From contig NZ_JAENHO010000003.1 in NCBI RefSeq assembly GCF_016785085.1, forward strand, positions 124,001-188,000: a stretch of DNA of 64,000 nucleotides. Direction: 5' to 3'. The notes under the pieces were generated by a model. That model was not told the DNA's origin. It did not search any database and worked only from the letters and a program-made list of their open reading frames with translations. Origin of the DNA: Paractinoplanes lichenicola (GTDB lineage Bacteria > Actinomycetota > Actinomycetes > Mycobacteriales > Micromonosporaceae). This document shows, in pieces, positions 16,736-27,814 of the stretch; the first letter of the stretch is position 1; the number at the start of each line of letters is the position of its first letter. Position numbers and translations under genes: made by a program.

Positions 16736-17241
16736 CACACGACCCGGCGCATGCGCAGCTCGGTCAGGGTGGGGATCACCGGGTGCGGCACGCGCTCGCC
16801 GGTGTCGCAGAAGCCGAGCTTCTCGTACGCCCGGACGGCGCGGTCGTTGCCGACGACCACCTCGAGCAGCGTCTCCGGGCGGCCCGCGGCGGCCGACCAT
16901 GCGGTGACCGCCTCGATCAGGTCGGCCACCACCTTGCCGCCGCGATGGGCCGGCGTCACGTAGACCGCGAAGATCACCGTCTCACCCGGGAAGTCGGGCG
17001 ACACCGTGCCGCCCGCGTGCCCGATCAGCCGCCCGCCGTCGCCCGGGTCGGCCACGAACTGGGCCAGGCTGCCGCCCGCCGCGGCCTGCGCGACGCGCTG
17101 CCGGAACGACTCGTGGGACCGCTGGGCGGCCTGGGCCAGCGTCTCGAGGAAGGCCAGCGGGCTGTCGGCGAGCATCTCGAGCCGCAGCGCACGCATCCGG
17201 GCCGCGTCCTCGGGGCGTACCCGGTGCACGTTCCAGCTCAT
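16735..17241 (-). CDS. GNAT N-acetyltransferase
   Basis: A 168-residue single GNAT domain: [21 protein letters not shown] (motif A, acetyl-CoA binding, about 94-114) and [22 protein letters not shown] (motif B). Homologous proteins acetylate small amines, antibiotics or protein N-termini; the substrate is not evident. Start ATG 17241 has GAGGA close upstream. It is coupled to the HEHHH protein. Confidence 0.87.
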   Translation of the reverse strand: MSWNVHRVRPEDAARMRALRLEMLADSPLAFLETLAQAAQRSHESFRQRVAQAAAGGSLAQFVADPGDGGRLIGHAGGTVSPDFPGETVIFAVYVTPAHRGGKVVADLIEAVTAWSAAAGRPETLLEVVVGNDRAVRAYEKLGFCDTGERVPHPVIPTLTELRMRRVV

Positions 17242-17338
17242 AAGGTCCTCATTACCCGGATCGGGCCGGTGCGGCAAGCCGGTTGCCGGGAATCGGACGG
17301 GGTGGCGTGACGGCCCGCTGCTGGGGCAAGGTGTCCGG

Positions 17339-18256
17339 GTGGAGCAGGGTGACGCGCGCATCTTCATGGTCGAGGAACCGGTGGTGGCCGCCGCCGACCC
17401 CTTCGACCCCGAGGGGCGTACGGCCGATCTGAGCTGGCAGCGGCACGTCGACCTCGCGCAGCCCGGCGTCACCGACCCGCTCGTGGCCGGGCCTGGGCTC
17501 GGGCAGTGGGCCCGCCGGTTCGGCCGGGTCACCGGGCGGCACGCGGCCCACCTGATCCCGGTCATGCTGCTGACCGCGCTGCCCATGCACTTCTTCGTCG
17601 GCCGGGTCGACGACACGATCGTGGCCGCGCCCGCCCTGGCCGACCTGGTCGGCGGGTTCGGCCTGCTGCTGCTCCCGGCCATGTGGCTGGCCTATCTCGC
17701 GGTGTCGGCCCTGCCGCTGGTGCTGAGCCTGGCCGGCGCCGTGGGGGTGGCGCTGCCGGCCGCCGCCGAGGGCCGCCGGCCCCGCCCGGGCCGGGTGTGG
17801 TCGCTGGTCTCCATGCGGCTGCGCGCCCTCTGGCTCTGGTTCGCCGGGTTCGGCCTGCTCACCGGTGGCCTGCCGCTGCTGCTGACCGAGGAGCAGGTGG
17901 GCACGGCGGGCGGCCTGGTCGCGATCGTGTTCGCGATCGGCTCGACTGTCGCGCTGACCTTCGGCGGGCTGCTCGGCTGCGTCGTGCTGGTCGAGCGCGG
18001 GCGCGGGCCCCGGCGAGCGACGCACCTGCTCTCGCACTCCCGTCCGGCGGGGCTGGTGGTCGCGGCGGCCGCCCTCACCGTGCTGCCCCGGGTGGCCGAC
18101 TACGCCCTCGGCGGGCTGGCGGCGACGGTGGCCGGGGTCCTGCTGGTTCAGCTGTGGGCGATCGCCGCCCTGGTGACGTACGGGCAGGCCCGCCGCGCGG
18201 TCGAACCGGTGACCAGCCGATCCCTGTTCGCGGAGCTGGACGCCCCGGAGGAGTGA
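17339..18256 (+). CDS. hypothetical multi-pass membrane protein
   Basis: A 305-residue protein, family not recognised. An N-terminal cytosolic-looking segment of about 65 residues (VEEPVVAAADPFDPEGR) precedes six hydrophobic helices: AHLIPVMLLTALPMHFFV, the LLLLPAMWLAYLAVSALPLVL region, and four later ones, with a charged loop in the middle (EGRRPRPGR). GTG 17339 follows GGCAAGG; ATG 17366 is an alternative. A terminator-like hairpin follows. Confidence 0.7.
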   Translation: MEQGDARIFMVEEPVVAAADPFDPEGRTADLSWQRHVDLAQPGVTDPLVAGPGLGQWARRFGRVTGRHAAHLIPVMLLTALPMHFFVGRVDDTIVAAPALADLVGGFGLLLLPAMWLAYLAVSALPLVLSLAGAVGVALPAAAEGRRPRPGRVWSLVSMRLRALWLWFAGFGLLTGGLPLLLTEEQVGTAGGLVAIVFAIGSTVALTFGGLLGCVVLVERGRGPRRATHLLSHSRPAGLVVAAAALTVLPRVADYALGGLAATVAGVLLVQLWAIAALVTYGQARRAVEPVTSRSLFAELDAPEE

Positions 18257-18291
18257 CCATCCCGGGTGCCCTGCCCGGTGGTTGAGCCTTG

Positions 18292-18312
18292 CCCCGGTCG
18301 AGGCCGGGGTTT
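18292..18312 (+). terminator. intrinsic terminator-like hairpin
   Basis: CCCCGG-tcgagg-CCGGGG followed by TTT, 36 bp after the membrane-protein stop and just before the groEL operators. Confidence 0.55.
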
Positions 18313-18313
18313 C

Positions 18314-18374
18314 CTTGCACTCGCACCCCGGGAGTGCTAAACAGGTCATTGGCACTCGCGTCTGGTGAGTGCCA
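18314..18374 (+). promoter_or_regulatory. groEL promoter with two CIRCE operators (HrcA)
   Basis: CIRCE 1: GCACTC (18317-18322), 9-bp spacer, GAGTGCTAA (18332-18340). CIRCE 2: TGGCACTC (18350-18357), 9-bp spacer, GAGTGCCA (18367-18374), with perfect arms. TTGCAC (18315-18320) and TAAACA (18338-18343), 17 bp apart, fit a -35/-10 pair around the first CIRCE. This is the classical HrcA heat-shock operator layout; hrcA itself is outside the window. Confidence 0.88.
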
Positions 18375-18488
18375 GCAGGTCGGGACGGTGGGGTCTCGGT
18401 CGCGGTGTCGCCATCGGCGCCGGGGCACGGGGCCGGTCGTCGCGGGCTATCCGGCTCGACCTGAGGACGTCACGACGCCAGGTGGTGA

Positions 18489-20189
<1,701 letters not shown>

Positions 20190-20207
20190 GTCCAGTCCTA
20201 GCACCAC

Positions 20208-20242
20208 AAGAAGGGCGGGTCGCCTGGCGGCCCGCCCTTCTT
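20208..20242. terminator. bidirectional terminator after groEL
   Basis: A perfect 12-bp stem, AAGAAGGGCGGG and CCCGCCCTTCTT, with an 11-nt loop. It serves groEL and the convergent adhesin gene. Confidence 0.9.
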
Positions 20243-20253
20243 GCTGTCCTCGA

Positions 20254-23200
20254 TCAGATCCGGTGGCGACCCGGGCGGTGCCGGCCGGGGCCGTGCAGGC
20301 CGACCGCCGCGGCCAGCTGCAGGCGGTTGCCGCCCGCCATCAGCAGGAACCCGCCGATCAGGACGGCGACGCCGCCGGCCACCACGACCGAGATGATGTC
20401 GGCGCCGGTCTTGGCCAGCTTGCCGTTGCCCGCCCCGACGTCGGTCGCCGCCGCGTTCACGGTGACCGTAATGATCGCCGTGCTCGTGCCGCCGTGCCCG
20501 TCGCTGATCGTGTAGGTGAACGAGTCCACGCCGCCGGCGTAGCTCTGGTTCGGCGCGTAGGTGACCGTGCCGTCCTTGTTGAGCACCGCGGTGCCGTGCT
20601 TCGGCTTGCCGATCTTGACCACCGTCAGCTTGTCGCTGTTGGCGTCGGTGTCGTTCTTCAGCGGCGCGATGACCACCGAGTCACCGGCGCCGACCGAGAC
20701 GGCGTCGTTCTTCGCGACCGGCTTGGTGTTCGCGCCGGCCACCTTGATCGTGATCGTGCCCTCGGCCATGTTGCCGTCGGCGTCGGCCGCGGAGTAGGTG
20801 AAGGAGTCGGTGCCGCTGAAGCCGGCGGCCGCGAGGTAGGTGACCGTGCCGTCCGCGTTCAGCTTGGCCGTGCCGTGCTTCGGCTTGCCGATCGACTTCA
20901 CCGTGACGGGCACCCCGTGCTCGTCGGTGGTGGGCAGCGTGATCTTGACGGCCTTGCCCGGCTTGGCGGTCAGCGCCTTGTCCGGCACCACCGGGGGAGC
21001 GCCCACGGTGATCTTGACCGTCGTCGTGACGTGGTTGCCGTCGCCGTCCACGGCCGTGTAGCTGAACGTGGCGACCCCGGTGAAGCCGGCCGGCGGCGTG
21101 TAGCGGATCCCCTTGCCGTCGATCACCGCGGTGCCCTGGTCGGGCGCGGTCACGCTGCTCAGGGTCAGGGTGTGGTCGGGGTCCAGGTCGTTCGCGAGCA
21201 CCGGGACGGTGATCGCCTTCTCGTACGGCGTGGTCCGCTCGTCCGGCACCGCGACCGCCGCGCCGGAGCTGACCGTCACGGTGACCTTGGCCTCGGCGGT
21301 GCCGCCCTTGCCGTCGCTGATCGTGTAGGTGAAGGTGTCGGTGCCGGCGTAGTCGGCGGCCGCCCGGTAGCGGATCTTGCCGTTGACGATGGTGGCCGTG
21401 CCGTGGGCCGGGGTGCCCACCGCGGTCACGGTCAGCGTCTGGCCGGTGTTCGGGTCGGTGTCGTTGGCCAGCACGTCCACGTCGACCTGCTTGCCCGCGA
21501 GCACGGCGGCCGCGTCGTCGTTGGCCGTCGGGGCCGTGTTGGCCACGGTGACGGTCACCGTGCCGGTGACGGTGTTGCCGGCCGCGTCCCGCACCACGTA
21601 GGTGAAGGTGTCGGTGCCGCTGAAGCCGGTGGCCGGCGTGTAGCGGACCTTGCCGTTCACGACGACCGCGGTGCCGTTGGCCGGGGTGCCCACCGAGACC
21701 AGCGTCAGCGCGGCGCCCTCGGGGTCGACATCGTTGCCGAGCACCGCGATGTCCACGGCCGTGCCGCCCTTGGTGGTGGCGGTGTCGGGCGCCGCGGTCG
21801 GCAGCGCGTCGATCACGATGGTGACCGTGCCGGTGGCGGTGAGGCCCAGGTCGTCGGTGAGCACGTAGTCGAACGTGTCGGTGCCCTCGGTCAGCGCGTT
21901 CGGGCGGTAGCCGACGGTGCCGTCCGCGTTCAGCGTGACCGTGCCCTTGGCCGGCGAGCCGAGCGTGGCGATGCTCAGCTTCTGGCCGGTGTTCGGGTCG
22001 CGGTCGTTGGCCAGCAGGTCGAGCTTCGTGGTGAAGCCGGGGCGGACCACGAACCGGTCGTCGACGGCGATCGGCGCGGCGTTGCGGACGGTGACGGTGA
22101 TCGTCGCCGTGGCGGTCAGGCCGTGCGCGTCGCGGATCGAGTAGGTGAAGGCGTCGGTGCCGTAGTAGCCGGCGTTGGGCGTGTAGGTGACCGTGCCGCC
22201 GGCGTTGAGCACCGCGGTGCCCTTGGCCGGGTTGGTGATCGCGGTGACGGTCAGGGCGTCGCCGTTGTCGTCGCGGTCGTTGGCCAGCGGCGTGATGGTG
22301 ACGGCGGTGTCCGTGTCGGTGGTGACGGCGTCGTCATGGGCCTCCGGCGCGGTGTTGATCACGCCGACCGTCACGGTGGCGCCGGCCTGGCCGCCCTTGC
22401 CGTCCGCGACCAGGTAGTGGAACGAGTCGGTGCCCACAAAGCCCGCGGCCGGCGTGTAGGTGACCGTGCCGTCGGGGTTCACCGTGGCGGTGCCGTGCGT
22501 CGGGGCCACGTCGATCGTGACGGTCAGCGGGTCGTTGTTGGGGTCGGTGTCGTTGGCCAGCACCGCGATCGTGGCGGCGCCGCCCGACGGCACTGTGGCC
22601 GCGTCGGGCTTGGCGACCGGCGCGCCGTTGGTGACCACGATGCTCACCTTCTTGGTGTCGGTGCCGCCGTGGCCGTCGCCGACCGTGAAGTCGAAGCTGT
22701 CGTTGCCGGCGAAGGCCGTGAGCGGGGTGTAGGTCAGGGTGCCGTCGGCGTTGCGGGCCAGCGTGCCGTGGGCCGGGCTGGTGTAGCCGCTGACGGTCAG
22801 CTGGTCGCCGTTCGGGTCGTTCGCGCCGAGCAGCGCGTTGATCCGTACGGCGGTGTTGGTGGCCGTGTGCACGGACTGGTCGGCGGCCGTCGGCGCGGCG
22901 TTGGCCACGGTCACGGTGACCGTCGCGGTGTCCTCGTCGGTGCCGTCGGTGACCACGTACGTGAAGGTCGCGTCACCCGAGAAACCGGCCGGCGCCTGGA
23001 AGACGACCTTGCCGCCGACGATGGTGGCGGTGCCGTGGTCCGGCGGGCCGACCGACTTGACGGTCAGCGTGTCGGCGGCGTTGGGGTCGGTGTCGTTGTG
23101 CAGCACGTCGATCGTGACGTTGCCGCCGTAGGCGACGGCGGCCAGGTCGTCGGCGGCCACCGGCTTGGCGTTGTCGACCGAGACCTTGACCTGGGCGGTG

Positions 23201-25617
23201 CTGCGCGCGCCGAGGCTGTCCTCGACCACGTAGGTGAAGGTGGCGGTGCCGGTGAAGCCCGCGGCCGGGGTGTAGCCGACCACGTCGCCGGTCAGCGTGG
23301 CCGAGCCCGCGCCGGCCTGCGGCTGGGTGATCGAGGCGACGTGGATCGGGTGGCTGTTGGGGTCGGAGTCGTTGGCCAGCACCGGGATGTCGATGCGCAC
23401 GCCGGCCGCGGTGGCCCGGACGTCGTCGACCGCCACGGGGGCCGCGTTGGCCGTGGTCACGGTGACCGTCGCGGTGTCGGTGCCGCCGTCGCCGTCCGCG
23501 ATGGAGTAGGTGAACGAGTCGGCGCCGGCCCAGCCCAGGGCCGGGGTGTAGGTGATGGTGCCGTCGGCCTCGACGACCGCGTTGCCGTGCGCAGGCGGGG
23601 TGCCGAGCGCGACGGTCAGGTCGGCCCGGGCGTTGTCGGCGTCGGTGTCGTTCTGCCGGACGTCGATCGAGACCGCGACGCCGTTGGTGGTGTTCGCGGT
23701 GTCCGCCACGGCCTGCGGCGCCGAGTTCACGCGGAGGGCGGCCGAGGCGGTGTTGTTGGGCACGACGGCGTCGGCGCCGGTGCCGGAGACCTTGGCCACC
23801 GCGACCGCGCTGGCGGCGGCGCTCGCCGAGACCGTGGCCGGGATCGTGAAGACGGCCTGGGTGTTCTTGAGCAGCGCGCCCGCCGAGCAGGTGACGACCT
23901 GGCCCGCCAGGGTGCAGCCCGAGGGCAGCGGGCCCGCGGTGACGCCGGTGGGCAGGGTCAGCTCGGCCTGCGCGGCCGGCTCGAGGTCGGTGCCGTTGTT
24001 GGTGACGGTGACGGTGTAGGTGACGCCGGCCGGGGCGGACCGCTGCACGGCGGCCGGGGCGACGGTCAGCGCGGCCGACAGGTCGGCGTGCGGCTGCTTC
24101 ACGACCATGGCGGTGCTCGCCGGGACGCCGTTGACGTTCATGTGGGTGAACGAGGCCTCGTACGACGTGTTGGCCAGGTTGGTGATCGAGTAACCGGCCG
24201 GGGTGTCGTTGTCGACCTTGACCCGGAAGGTGAGCGTGGTGGTGTCGTTGTGGGCCAGCGTCCCGACGTTGTAGGTGGCGGTTCCACCCGCGAACTGGGC
24301 GGTGTCGTCGCCGGCGGCGTCGGTGCGCGGGGCGCCGCCGACCGTGAGCGAGCCCGGGACGTACGTGGTGTGGGTCGGGATCGCGTTGGTCAGCACGGTG
24401 TTGAGCGCGGTGTCGGTGCCGTCGTTGCGGACCGTGATCGTGTATTCGATCACGTCGCCGGGCAGCAGGTCGCCGTTGTCGAGGTCCTTGCCGACCACGG
24501 TGGACTGCACGTCCGGGGCGAACAGGTCGGTGGTGAAGGTGACCACGCCGGGGTAGAAGGTCTCGCCGCCGGTGGTCAGCGTCAGCTCGGCGTTCTGCAC
24601 GTTGTTGGTGAGCTTGCCGCTCGCGTCGAACTGGTCGATGTCGACGCCCATCAGGTTCTTGTTGCCGGGCGAGCGGTCGCTGGTCAGATTGACGCCGGCC
24701 TCGCTGACGGTGCTGTTGAAGAAGTTGTCCTGCGGGTTGGCCGCGTCCGACATCGGGTTGGCGTCAAGCGTCAGGTTGTCGCCGGTCAGGCCCAGGTCAC
24801 CCTCGTAGACGACGGTGCCGATGCTGGCGTGCACGGTGCCGCTCTGCGGGGTCTGGAAGCCGCTGACCGGGATCTTCACGGTGCTGTCGGCGCTGTTGCT
24901 GTTGACCACGCCGAAGCCGTCGAAGACGCGCAGGCTGTGCATCGGCTCGGCCGAGTTCTGGTAGGCGATCGCGAGGGCCCAGCCGGCGTACCGGTCGCGG
25001 CCCGTGCCGGCCTGGATGTCGGCCACGCTGTAGACGCCGCTGCCCGCACCCGCGACGAGCGGGGTCACGTCGGCAAAGCCCTGGTAGGCGAGGTTCGTGC
25101 TGTTGGTGAACACGGTCGACGCGGTCACCGCGTTCCAGACCGGGCCGGCCGGCGTACGGAACTTGACGTTGCCCTTGTCGGCGGCGCTCCTGGCGGCCAC
25201 GCCGCTGTTGCCGGCGGAGGTGTCGGCGCTCCAGTAGAGGCCCGCGAACAGCACCTTGCTGCCCGCCGGGAGGGCGATGGTCGCGGTGCTGTCGTTGAAC
25301 GTGGACGCGTCGTTGTCGGCGTCCGTGTACTGCATCACGTAGTTGTTGTTGTTGAGCGTGCCGAGGACGTTGCCGGTGGCCAAGCCGTTCTGAGCGTCGG
25401 TGCAGGCCGCCAGCGCGGGCGGGCACACCATGTTGGTGTTGCCCCGCAGCAGGATCGAGCCGTTGACGTTGGCCTGGAAACGAGAGCTGAAAGCGGTGGT
25501 GATGGCCGCGTCCGCCCGGTTGCCCATGATCGTGATCGTCGCCGTCAGGGCAACGGCGGCCACGACCACCAGGACCAGGGTTCGGTAAGCCTTGGACCGC
25601 AGAACGGCTCGGTGCAT
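20254..25617 (-). CDS. giant repeat surface protein/adhesin with LAxTG-type sorting signal
   Basis: 1787 residues. The signal peptide (about 1-37) ends ADA. A head region (about 38-365) carries VLFAGLYWSAD and RYAGWALAIAYQ. Two DUF11-like segments follow (about 365-625; DVIEYTITVRNDGTD, GVTYTVTVTNNGTD). Twelve tandem repeats of about 90 residues run from about 632 to 1715; their consensus holds VLANDTDPN, HGTATVNPDGTVTYTPAAG and GTDSFTY, like cadherin/Ig-type bacterial surface repeats. LAKTG at 1734-1738 (20404-20418) precedes a membrane helix and a basic tail, matching class E sortase substrates. No sortase gene is in the window. Expected location: cell wall, as adhesin or stalk. Confidence 0.9.
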   Translation of the reverse strand: MHRAVLRSKAYRTLVLVVVAAVALTATITIMGNRADAAITTAFSSRFQANVNGSILLRGNTNMVCPPALAACTDAQNGLATGNVLGTLNNNNYVMQYTDADNDASTFNDSTATIALPAGSKVLFAGLYWSADTSAGNSGVAARSAADKGNVKFRTPAGPVWNAVTASTVFTNSTNLAYQGFADVTPLVAGAGSGVYSVADIQAGTGRDRYAGWALAIAYQNSAEPMHSLRVFDGFGVVNSNSADSTVKIPVSGFQTPQSGTVHASIGTVVYEGDLGLTGDNLTLDANPMSDAANPQDNFFNSTVSEAGVNLTSDRSPGNKNLMGVDIDQFDASGKLTNNVQNAELTLTTGGETFYPGVVTFTTDLFAPDVQSTVVGKDLDNGDLLPGDVIEYTITVRNDGTDTALNTVLTNAIPTHTTYVPGSLTVGGAPRTDAAGDDTAQFAGGTATYNVGTLAHNDTTTLTFRVKVDNDTPAGYSITNLANTSYEASFTHMNVNGVPASTAMVVKQPHADLSAALTVAPAAVQRSAPAGVTYTVTVTNNGTDLEPAAQAELTLPTGVTAGPLPSGCTLAGQVVTCSAGALLKNTQAVFTIPATVSASAAASAVAVAKVSGTGADAVVPNNTASAALRVNSAPQAVADTANTTNGVAVSIDVRQNDTDADNARADLTVALGTPPAHGNAVVEADGTITYTPALGWAGADSFTYSIADGDGGTDTATVTVTTANAAPVAVDDVRATAAGVRIDIPVLANDSDPNSHPIHVASITQPQAGAGSATLTGDVVGYTPAAGFTGTATFTYVVEDSLGARSTAQVKVSVDNAKPVAADDLAAVAYGGNVTIDVLHNDTDPNAADTLTVKSVGPPDHGTATIVGGKVVFQAPAGFSGDATFTYVVTDGTDEDTATVTVTVANAAPTAADQSVHTATNTAVRINALLGANDPNGDQLTVSGYTSPAHGTLARNADGTLTYTPLTAFAGNDSFDFTVGDGHGGTDTKKVSIVVTNGAPVAKPDAATVPSGGAATIAVLANDTDPNNDPLTVTIDVAPTHGTATVNPDGTVTYTPAAGFVGTDSFHYLVADGKGGQAGATVTVGVINTAPEAHDDAVTTDTDTAVTITPLANDRDDNGDALTVTAITNPAKGTAVLNAGGTVTYTPNAGYYGTDAFTYSIRDAHGLTATATITVTVRNAAPIAVDDRFVVRPGFTTKLDLLANDRDPNTGQKLSIATLGSPAKGTVTLNADGTVGYRPNALTEGTDTFDYVLTDDLGLTATGTVTIVIDALPTAAPDTATTKGGTAVDIAVLGNDVDPEGAALTLVSVGTPANGTAVVVNGKVRYTPATGFSGTDTFTYVVRDAAGNTVTGTVTVTVANTAPTANDDAAAVLAGKQVDVDVLANDTDPNTGQTLTVTAVGTPAHGTATIVNGKIRYRAAADYAGTDTFTYTISDGKGGTAEAKVTVTVSSGAAVAVPDERTTPYEKAITVPVLANDLDPDHTLTLSSVTAPDQGTAVIDGKGIRYTPPAGFTGVATFSYTAVDGDGNHVTTTVKITVGAPPVVPDKALTAKPGKAVKITLPTTDEHGVPVTVKSIGKPKHGTAKLNADGTVTYLAAAGFSGTDSFTYSAADADGNMAEGTITIKVAGANTKPVAKNDAVSVGAGDSVVIAPLKNDTDANSDKLTVVKIGKPKHGTAVLNKDGTVTYAPNQSYAGGVDSFTYTISDGHGGTSTAIITVTVNAAATDVGAGNGKLAKTGADIISVVVAGGVAVLIGGFLLMAGGNRLQLAAAVGLHGPGRHRPGRHRI

Positions 25618-25744
25618 TCAAGTCCCCGTCGTCTCGAGGGCGGCGACCCGGACTCCGACGGTCCACGGCCAAGAATTGACGCTAAGGACCGTCCGGAGCG
25701 GAACGGTTGCACACAGGAGCGGGTTCGGGAGCGCTCGCGGGCGC

Positions 25745-25750
25745 TAACGT
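25745..25750 (+). promoter_or_regulatory. -10 element TAACGT, leaderless type
   Basis: TAACGT is 7 nt before the glpD GTG at 25758. Confidence 0.5.
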
Positions 25751-25757
25751 AAGACAG

Positions 25758-27557
25758 GTGCGTGAACCCTCCGTCTCTCGTTACGCGGCCGGCCGGCTCT
25801 CCCCGATCCGACGGGTGGCCGACCTCCGGCGCCTGCGCGACGAGCAGTTCGACGTCCTCGTCATCGGCGGCGGGGTCACCGGCGCCGGCGCCGCCCTCGA
25901 CGCCGCGTCCCGGGGCCTCAAGGTCGCCCTGGTCGAGGCCCGTGACCTCGCGGCCGGCACGTCCAGCCGCTCCAGCAAGCTGATCCACGGTGGCCTGCGT
26001 TACCTCGAGCAACTCGAGTTGCACCTGGTGCACGAGGCGCTGACCGAGCGCGGCCTGCTCTCCACCCGGCTGGCGCCCCACCTCGTGCGGCCCGTGCCGA
26101 TCCTGGTGCCGCTGCCCGCAGGCAACCCGGCCGTCCGGGTCGGTCGCCGGGCGTACTACGGGCTCGGGGTGGCGGCGTACGACGTGTTCGCCGGCCTCTT
26201 CGGCACCGGCCGGGGCATGCCGCTGCACCGGCACCTCAGCCGCGACGGCGCCCGGCACCTGTTCCCCAGCCTGCGGGCCGACACGGTGAGCGGCGCCATC
26301 CGCTATTACGACGGCCAGGTCGACGACGCGCGCCTCGTGGTCAACCTCGCCCGTACGGCGGCCAGTCTGGGCGCGGCCGTGGTGACCAGCGCCCGCGTCG
26401 TCGGCTTCGTCCGCGAGGCCCGCGAGGTGGTCGGCGTCCGCGTGCGCGACCTGGAGGCCCCCGACTCACCCGAGTTCGAAGTCCGAGCCCGTACGGTCGT
26501 GGCCGCCACCGGCGTGTGGAGCGACGACATGTCGCAGATGCTGCGCGATGTCGGCGTACGTCCCGGTTTTCGGGTTCGTGCCTCGAAGGGCGTTCACCTG
26601 GTGGTGCCGCGCTCGGCGATCACCGGCGAGGCCGGGCTCATCCTGCGCACCCCGACCTCGGTGCTGTTCGTCATCCCATGGGGCGGCCACTGGATCATCG
26701 GCACCACCGACACCGACTGGAAGCTCGACCGCTCGCACCCGGCGGCCTCCGCGCGCGACATCCGATACCTGCTCGACCAGGTCAACACGGTGCTCGACCG
26801 GCCGCTGACGACCGACGACATCGAGGGCGTCTACGCCGGGCTGCGGCCCTTGCTCTCCGGCGAGGCCGAGGCCACGTCCAAGCTGTCGCGCGAGCACGCC
26901 GTGATCGAGCCGATGCTGGGCCTGATGCTGGTGGCCGGGGGCAAATACACCACATACCGGGTGATGGCGGCCGACGTGATCGACCGGGCCGTACGCCGGC
27001 TCGGCGGCCCCGTCCTGCCCTCCCGCACCGACCAGCTGCCGCTGCTGGGCGCGGACGGCTACAACGCGGCCTGGCGCGACCGGCAGGACACGGCCCGCCG
27101 GCACGGCGTCACCGCCGGGGTGGTCGAGCATCTCCTCGAGCGGTACGGCACGCTGGCGGTCCACCTGCTGGCCATGGTCAAGGCGGATCCGGAGCTGGCG
27201 ACCCCGCTCGCGGGCGCCCCGGAATACCTGGCGGCCGAGGTGGCGTACGCGGCCCTCGCCGAAGGCGCCCTGCACCTCGACGACGTGCTGACCCGGCGTA
27301 CGCGGATCTCGATCGAGACCGCGCACCGCGGCAGCGAGTCGGCCGCCCACGCGGCCGCGGTGATGGGCGACGCGCTGGGCTGGGACAAGGCGGTGCGCGA
27401 ACGCGAGATCGAGCACTACCTGGCCCGGGTCGCGGCCGAACGGCAATCCCAGACGATGCCCGACGACGCGGCAGCCGACGCGGCCCGGCTCGGCGCGGCC
27501 GACGTGCGCGGATTCGCCGCCGACCGCGGGATCGACCTGCTGCAAGTCGATCTTTGA
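25758..27557 (+). CDS. glpD: aerobic glycerol-3-phosphate dehydrogenase
   Basis: A 599-residue FAD enzyme that oxidises glycerol-3-P to DHAP at the membrane. It shows the dinucleotide motif VLVIGGGVTGAGAALDA (about 33-49), SSRSSKLIHGGLRYLE, WIIGTTDTDW and GGKYTTYR, followed by the C-terminal DAO_C domain. The GTG at 25758 is chosen because the -10 hexamer is 7 nt upstream; a longer frame opens at 25707. It is divergent from the adhesin gene. The DUF4031 gene overlaps its stop. Confidence 0.93.
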   Translation: MREPSVSRYAAGRLSPIRRVADLRRLRDEQFDVLVIGGGVTGAGAALDAASRGLKVALVEARDLAAGTSSRSSKLIHGGLRYLEQLELHLVHEALTERGLLSTRLAPHLVRPVPILVPLPAGNPAVRVGRRAYYGLGVAAYDVFAGLFGTGRGMPLHRHLSRDGARHLFPSLRADTVSGAIRYYDGQVDDARLVVNLARTAASLGAAVVTSARVVGFVREAREVVGVRVRDLEAPDSPEFEVRARTVVAATGVWSDDMSQMLRDVGVRPGFRVRASKGVHLVVPRSAITGEAGLILRTPTSVLFVIPWGGHWIIGTTDTDWKLDRSHPAASARDIRYLLDQVNTVLDRPLTTDDIEGVYAGLRPLLSGEAEATSKLSREHAVIEPMLGLMLVAGGKYTTYRVMAADVIDRAVRRLGGPVLPSRTDQLPLLGADGYNAAWRDRQDTARRHGVTAGVVEHLLERYGTLAVHLLAMVKADPELATPLAGAPEYLAAEVAYAALAEGALHLDDVLTRRTRISIETAHRGSESAAHAAAVMGDALGWDKAVREREIEHYLARVAAERQSQTMPDDAAADAARLGAADVRGFAADRGIDLLQVDL

Positions 27558-27814
27558 TCCTCGTCGACGAGCCGCTCTGGCCCGCCCGCGGGCGGCTGTG
27601 GTCGCATCTCGTGAGCGACCTCTCGTACGCCGAATTACACGCGTTCGCCGAAATGCTGGGCGCGCCGCGGCGGGCCTTCGACCGCGACCACTATGACATC
27701 CCGGAAAACCGCTTCCGCAGTGCGTTGTGGCTCGGCGCTACCCTGCTGCCCTCCCGCGAGCTGGCCTTTCGCCTGCGGGCCGCCGGGCTGCGGCGGCCTA
27801 AGCACCTCGCTTGA
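27554..27814 (+). CDS. DUF4031 family protein
   Basis: An 86-residue protein beginning ILVDEPLWPARGRLWSHLVSD and continuing SYAELHAFAEMLGAPRRAFDRDHYDIP, then RELAFRLRAAGLRR. This is the full DUF4031 pattern seen across Actinobacteria; function unknown. The likely start is TTG 27554, overlapping the glpD TGA as TTGA, so it would be translated by coupling. A long frame that covers it upstream is a shadow of glpD. Its 3' end overlaps the convergent HD gene. Confidence 0.75.
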   Translation: MILVDEPLWPARGRLWSHLVSDLSYAELHAFAEMLGAPRRAFDRDHYDIPENRFRSALWLGATLLPSRELAFRLRAAGLRRPKHLA

